From: a virus
DNA length: 64,000 bases
Reading direction: 5' to 3' (one strand)
IMG/VR virus record: IMGVR_UViG_3300037261_000012
Location: 1 to 64,000 of that record
Position 1 is the stretch's first letter. The number at the start of each line of letters is the position of its first letter. Shown here in pieces: positions 62,023 to 64,000 of this stretch. Below the pieces are notes generated by a model. It was not told the DNA's origin. It saw only the letters and a program-made list of their open reading frames with translations, and made no database searches. The position numbers and the translations under genes were made by a program.

Positions 62023-64000
62023 ATGTCATTAAGCATAATCACTAGTCCTAAGGCAAAATCCTCTCCAGTCAAACCAACCAAATCCACTGTTTCCTATGTA
62101 CAGAAGACTATAGGTAACGATACTTGGCTGGTGATGGCTCAATCAGCTATTGAGTTGGAAGATGAGTTTGCCAACCTGTATTACACAACGCAGAATCAGT
62201 CAAACATCTTTATCCAACCTCCGTTTGAGCCTAAAGCCCTCAAGAATCTAGTAAATACTAATAATGTCCTTGGCCAATGCGTGGAAGCCATGGAGGTAAA
62301 CATTGATGGAACAGGTTATGACTTCGTTCCTATTGAGGAAAAGAAGCAATCGCTGTTAAAGCCACCAAAGAAGCCAATAACCCAACTTCCTCCCCCTCCT
62401 GGCCCACCTAAAGGTGTAGTTCCTCCAGGTCTAGCAGCCTTCCAAAAGAACAAGGGGGTTGCAGAAAAGCCACAACCACAGGAAAAGCCTCTTACTGAGG
62501 TTGTACCTGGTACTCCTGTACCTGTTAAACCAACACCTGAAGAAGTTCAAGCTCAAGCAGACCATCAGAAGTTGGTGGATGGACAGGCAGCAGAAGTATC
62601 AGACGCTGCTCAACAGCAATATGACGAAGATTTAGCCATATACAATGAAGAAAAAGCAAAAGAAGAAGCAGCAAATGCAGAAAAGGAGATAGCTAAGGCG
62701 TTCTTCAATGAACCATGTCCAGGAAAAACATTTATTGGTATTAGACGGCAGTTACGTAGGGATATGGAGTCCATTGGATATGCCTTTCTGGAAGTTCTAA
62801 GAAATGTGGCTGGTGATGTCGTTGGAGTGCGTAATATAGATACGTTCAACACCCGTATGGTGAAGTTGGATTCTCCTATATTGGTGGATCGTGATGTAGT
62901 GCGTCAAGGAAAGCCAGTTACCTTGAAAATATGGGAAAGGCAGAGAAGGTTTGCCCAGCGTGTGGCCTTGAAAGAGCTTGTTTATTACCGGGAGTTCGGT
63001 ACGGCCAGAGAAGTAGATAGGAAGACTGGGAAATGGGAAATACTGGATCAAGGGGAGCAGAACAATGTGGTGAAGCCGGAAGATCGTGGTACTGAATTGA
63101 TTATGTTTGGGATACACCCGGACGTAACTACTTCCTACTTCTTACCGCGTTGGATTAACCAGATGCCTTCCGTTGTTGGAAGTAGAAAAGCGGAAGAAGC
63201 TAACCTTGAATTCTTGGATGCTGGTGGTATGCCACCGTCGATTATCTTTGTTCAAGGGGGTACTCTTGGTAAGGATGCGGCAGATCAACTACGGATGTAT
63301 CTTTCTGGACAGAATAAGAACAAACACCGTGCTGTGGTGGTAGATGCACATTCAAGTGGTGGTAATTTGGATACGACTGCTGGGACAGTAAAAGTAACGG
63401 TAGAGCGTTTTGGGGCGGAACGAGCACAGGACGCGATGTTCATGAAGTATGATGATAGTACAGAAACGCATGTGGTGATGGGCTTCAGACTGCCATTTAT
63501 GTTCCTTGGGAAGGAAAAAGCCTTAAATTTCGCCACAGCTCAAGTAAGCTACATGATTGCTGAGCAGCAAGTGTTTGGGCCTGAGAGACTTGATTTCGAT
63601 GCCACAATCAATCGCACTATAATGAAAGAACTTGATATGAAGGTTGTCAAGTTTGAAAGCAAACCTGCGGTTATGGTTAATGCTGACAATCAGATTAAGG
63701 CTCTAACACTAGCCAAGGGTATTACTACCAATAAATCTCTGGTAGATGAGATAAATTCCCTGAATGGAAGTCATCTTGAGGCAACAGAGGGCACTATTGC
63801 TCCAGCAGCCCCTGTTGGAGGTAAGTCACCAATACCAAAGAATAACCCCTTCCAGTCATCTGATTCTGGTGGGGCACCTGCTGATTCCGCAGGGGATGGA
63901 AGCTATACTGGAAATGACAAAACCTCAAGTGAGTTGGTTACATTAGCCCAGGATTATGCGGCTATGCGCGGCCTCACCAAGAAACGTGAGATGAGTCCTG
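62023..64000 (+). CDS. Portal protein, PBSX type (3' end outside window)
   Basis: ATG after CAGGAGAAACAGT; the frame stays open to the end of the window (at least 659 residues). The portal core is recognisable: FLPRWINQMPSVVGSRKAEE, FLDAGGMPPSIIFVQGG, RFGAERAQDAMFMKYDD, FRLPFMFLGKEKALNFATAQ and a long C-terminal helix region. An unusual proline-rich then acidic insertion lies near residues 120-230 (PPPPGPPKGVVPPGLAA, EEKAKEEAANAEKE). It forms the DNA entry ring of the capsid and docks the terminase. Confidence 0.8.
   Translation, partial: MSLSIITSPKAKSSPVKPTKSTVSYVQKTIGNDTWLVMAQSAIELEDEFANLYYTTQNQSNIFIQPPFEPKALKNLVNTNNVLGQCVEAMEVNIDGTGYDFVPIEEKKQSLLKPPKKPITQLPPPPGPPKGVVPPGLAAFQKNKGVAEKPQPQEKPLTEVVPGTPVPVKPTPEEVQAQADHQKLVDGQAAEVSDAAQQQYDEDLAIYNEEKAKEEAANAEKEIAKAFFNEPCPGKTFIGIRRQLRRDMESIGYAFLEVLRNVAGDVVGVRNIDTFNTRMVKLDSPILVDRDVVRQGKPVTLKIWERQRRFAQRVALKELVYYREFGTAREVDRKTGKWEILDQGEQNNVVKPEDRGTELIMFGIHPDVTTSYFLPRWINQMPSVVGSRKAEEANLEFLDAGGMPPSIIFVQGGTLGKDAADQLRMYLSGQNKNKHRAVVVDAHSSGGNLDTTAGTVKVTVERFGAERAQDAMFMKYDDSTETHVVMGFRLPFMFLGKEKALNFATAQVSYMIAEQQVFGPERLDFDATINRTIMKELDMKVVKFESKPAVMVNADNQIKALTLAKGITTNKSLVDEINSLNGSHLEATEGTIAPAAPVGGKSPIPKNNPFQSSDSGGAPADSAGDGSYTGNDKTSSELVTLAQDYAAMRGLTKKREMSP

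Noticed and set aside
1-64000. CRISPR array or integrase/attachment site
   Set aside because: The dispersed 16-base elements are 1-3 kb apart with no spacers or cas genes, and no recombinase or att-like repeat was seen.

Overview
This window is part of a tailed double-stranded DNA phage genome. Every recognisable gene is on the + strand, genes are tightly packed with ATGA or GTGA stop/start overlaps, and the content is phage-typical: holin, GH24 endolysin and nested spanins, both terminase subunits, a PBSX-type portal, a full replication and recombination set, and a tRNA cluster. The nested outer-membrane spanin lipoprotein points to a Gram-negative host. A phage-borne, apparently circularly permuted tmRNA weakly suggests an alpha- or betaproteobacterial connection, because permuted tmRNA genes are known from those groups (and cyanobacteria). 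The host cannot be named from this sequence.

Layout. 1-2.3 kb: lysis cassette plus a tiny exported metzincin-like protein. 2.4-5.5 kb: a large repetitive, probably virion protein and two small partners. 5.5-23.3 kb: replication and nucleotide metabolism (AAA+ ATPase, replication initiator, presumed loader, DnaB-type helicase, primase, ssDNA-binding-like protein, SF2 helicase broken at its Walker A motif, RecA/UvsX, two PD-(D/E)XK nucleases, ThyX, RuvC-like resolvase, MazG, dCMP deaminase). 23.4-26.1 kb: terminase subunits. 26.0-32.6 kb: accessory module with a PAPS-reductase-like protein, an ADP-ribosyltransferase-like protein, a methyltransferase-like protein, an HNH protein and three ParB-nuclease-domain proteins. 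32.6-48 kb: many short accessory genes behind a series of near-identical promoters, including SLOG-like, RNA ligase-like, SWIM, MazG, HD, amidoligase-like, RapZ-C-like, SleB-like, DNA ligase and metalloprotease genes. 48.3-50.3 kb: a pyruvate-phosphate-dikinase-like protein without the usual C-terminal barrel. 50.4-52.3 kb: HNH and CsrA-like genes. 52.4-54.6 kb: eleven tRNA genes and the tmRNA. 54.7-59.6 kb: two CX5R phosphatases and unknown genes. 59.5-61.9 kb: family A DNA polymerase. 62.0 kb to the end: portal gene, cut by the window. Most head and tail genes must lie outside the window.

Most striking signals. (1) A 16-base quasi-palindrome, CTGCAATCAATTGCAG, occurs about 26 times at roughly 1-3 kb spacing, in genes (all three reading frames) and between them, almost always in one orientation; as RNA it would fold as a 6-bp stem with a UCAA tetraloop. 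(2) At least fifteen promoters share a TTGACA box, a conserved upstream box and an atypical -10 region (TGTGGGAAACT). (3) A permuted tmRNA with a tag ending in LAA. (4) Several genes appear frameshifted, most notably the SF2 helicase, split exactly inside GxGKT. These may be real, recoded, or assembly errors.
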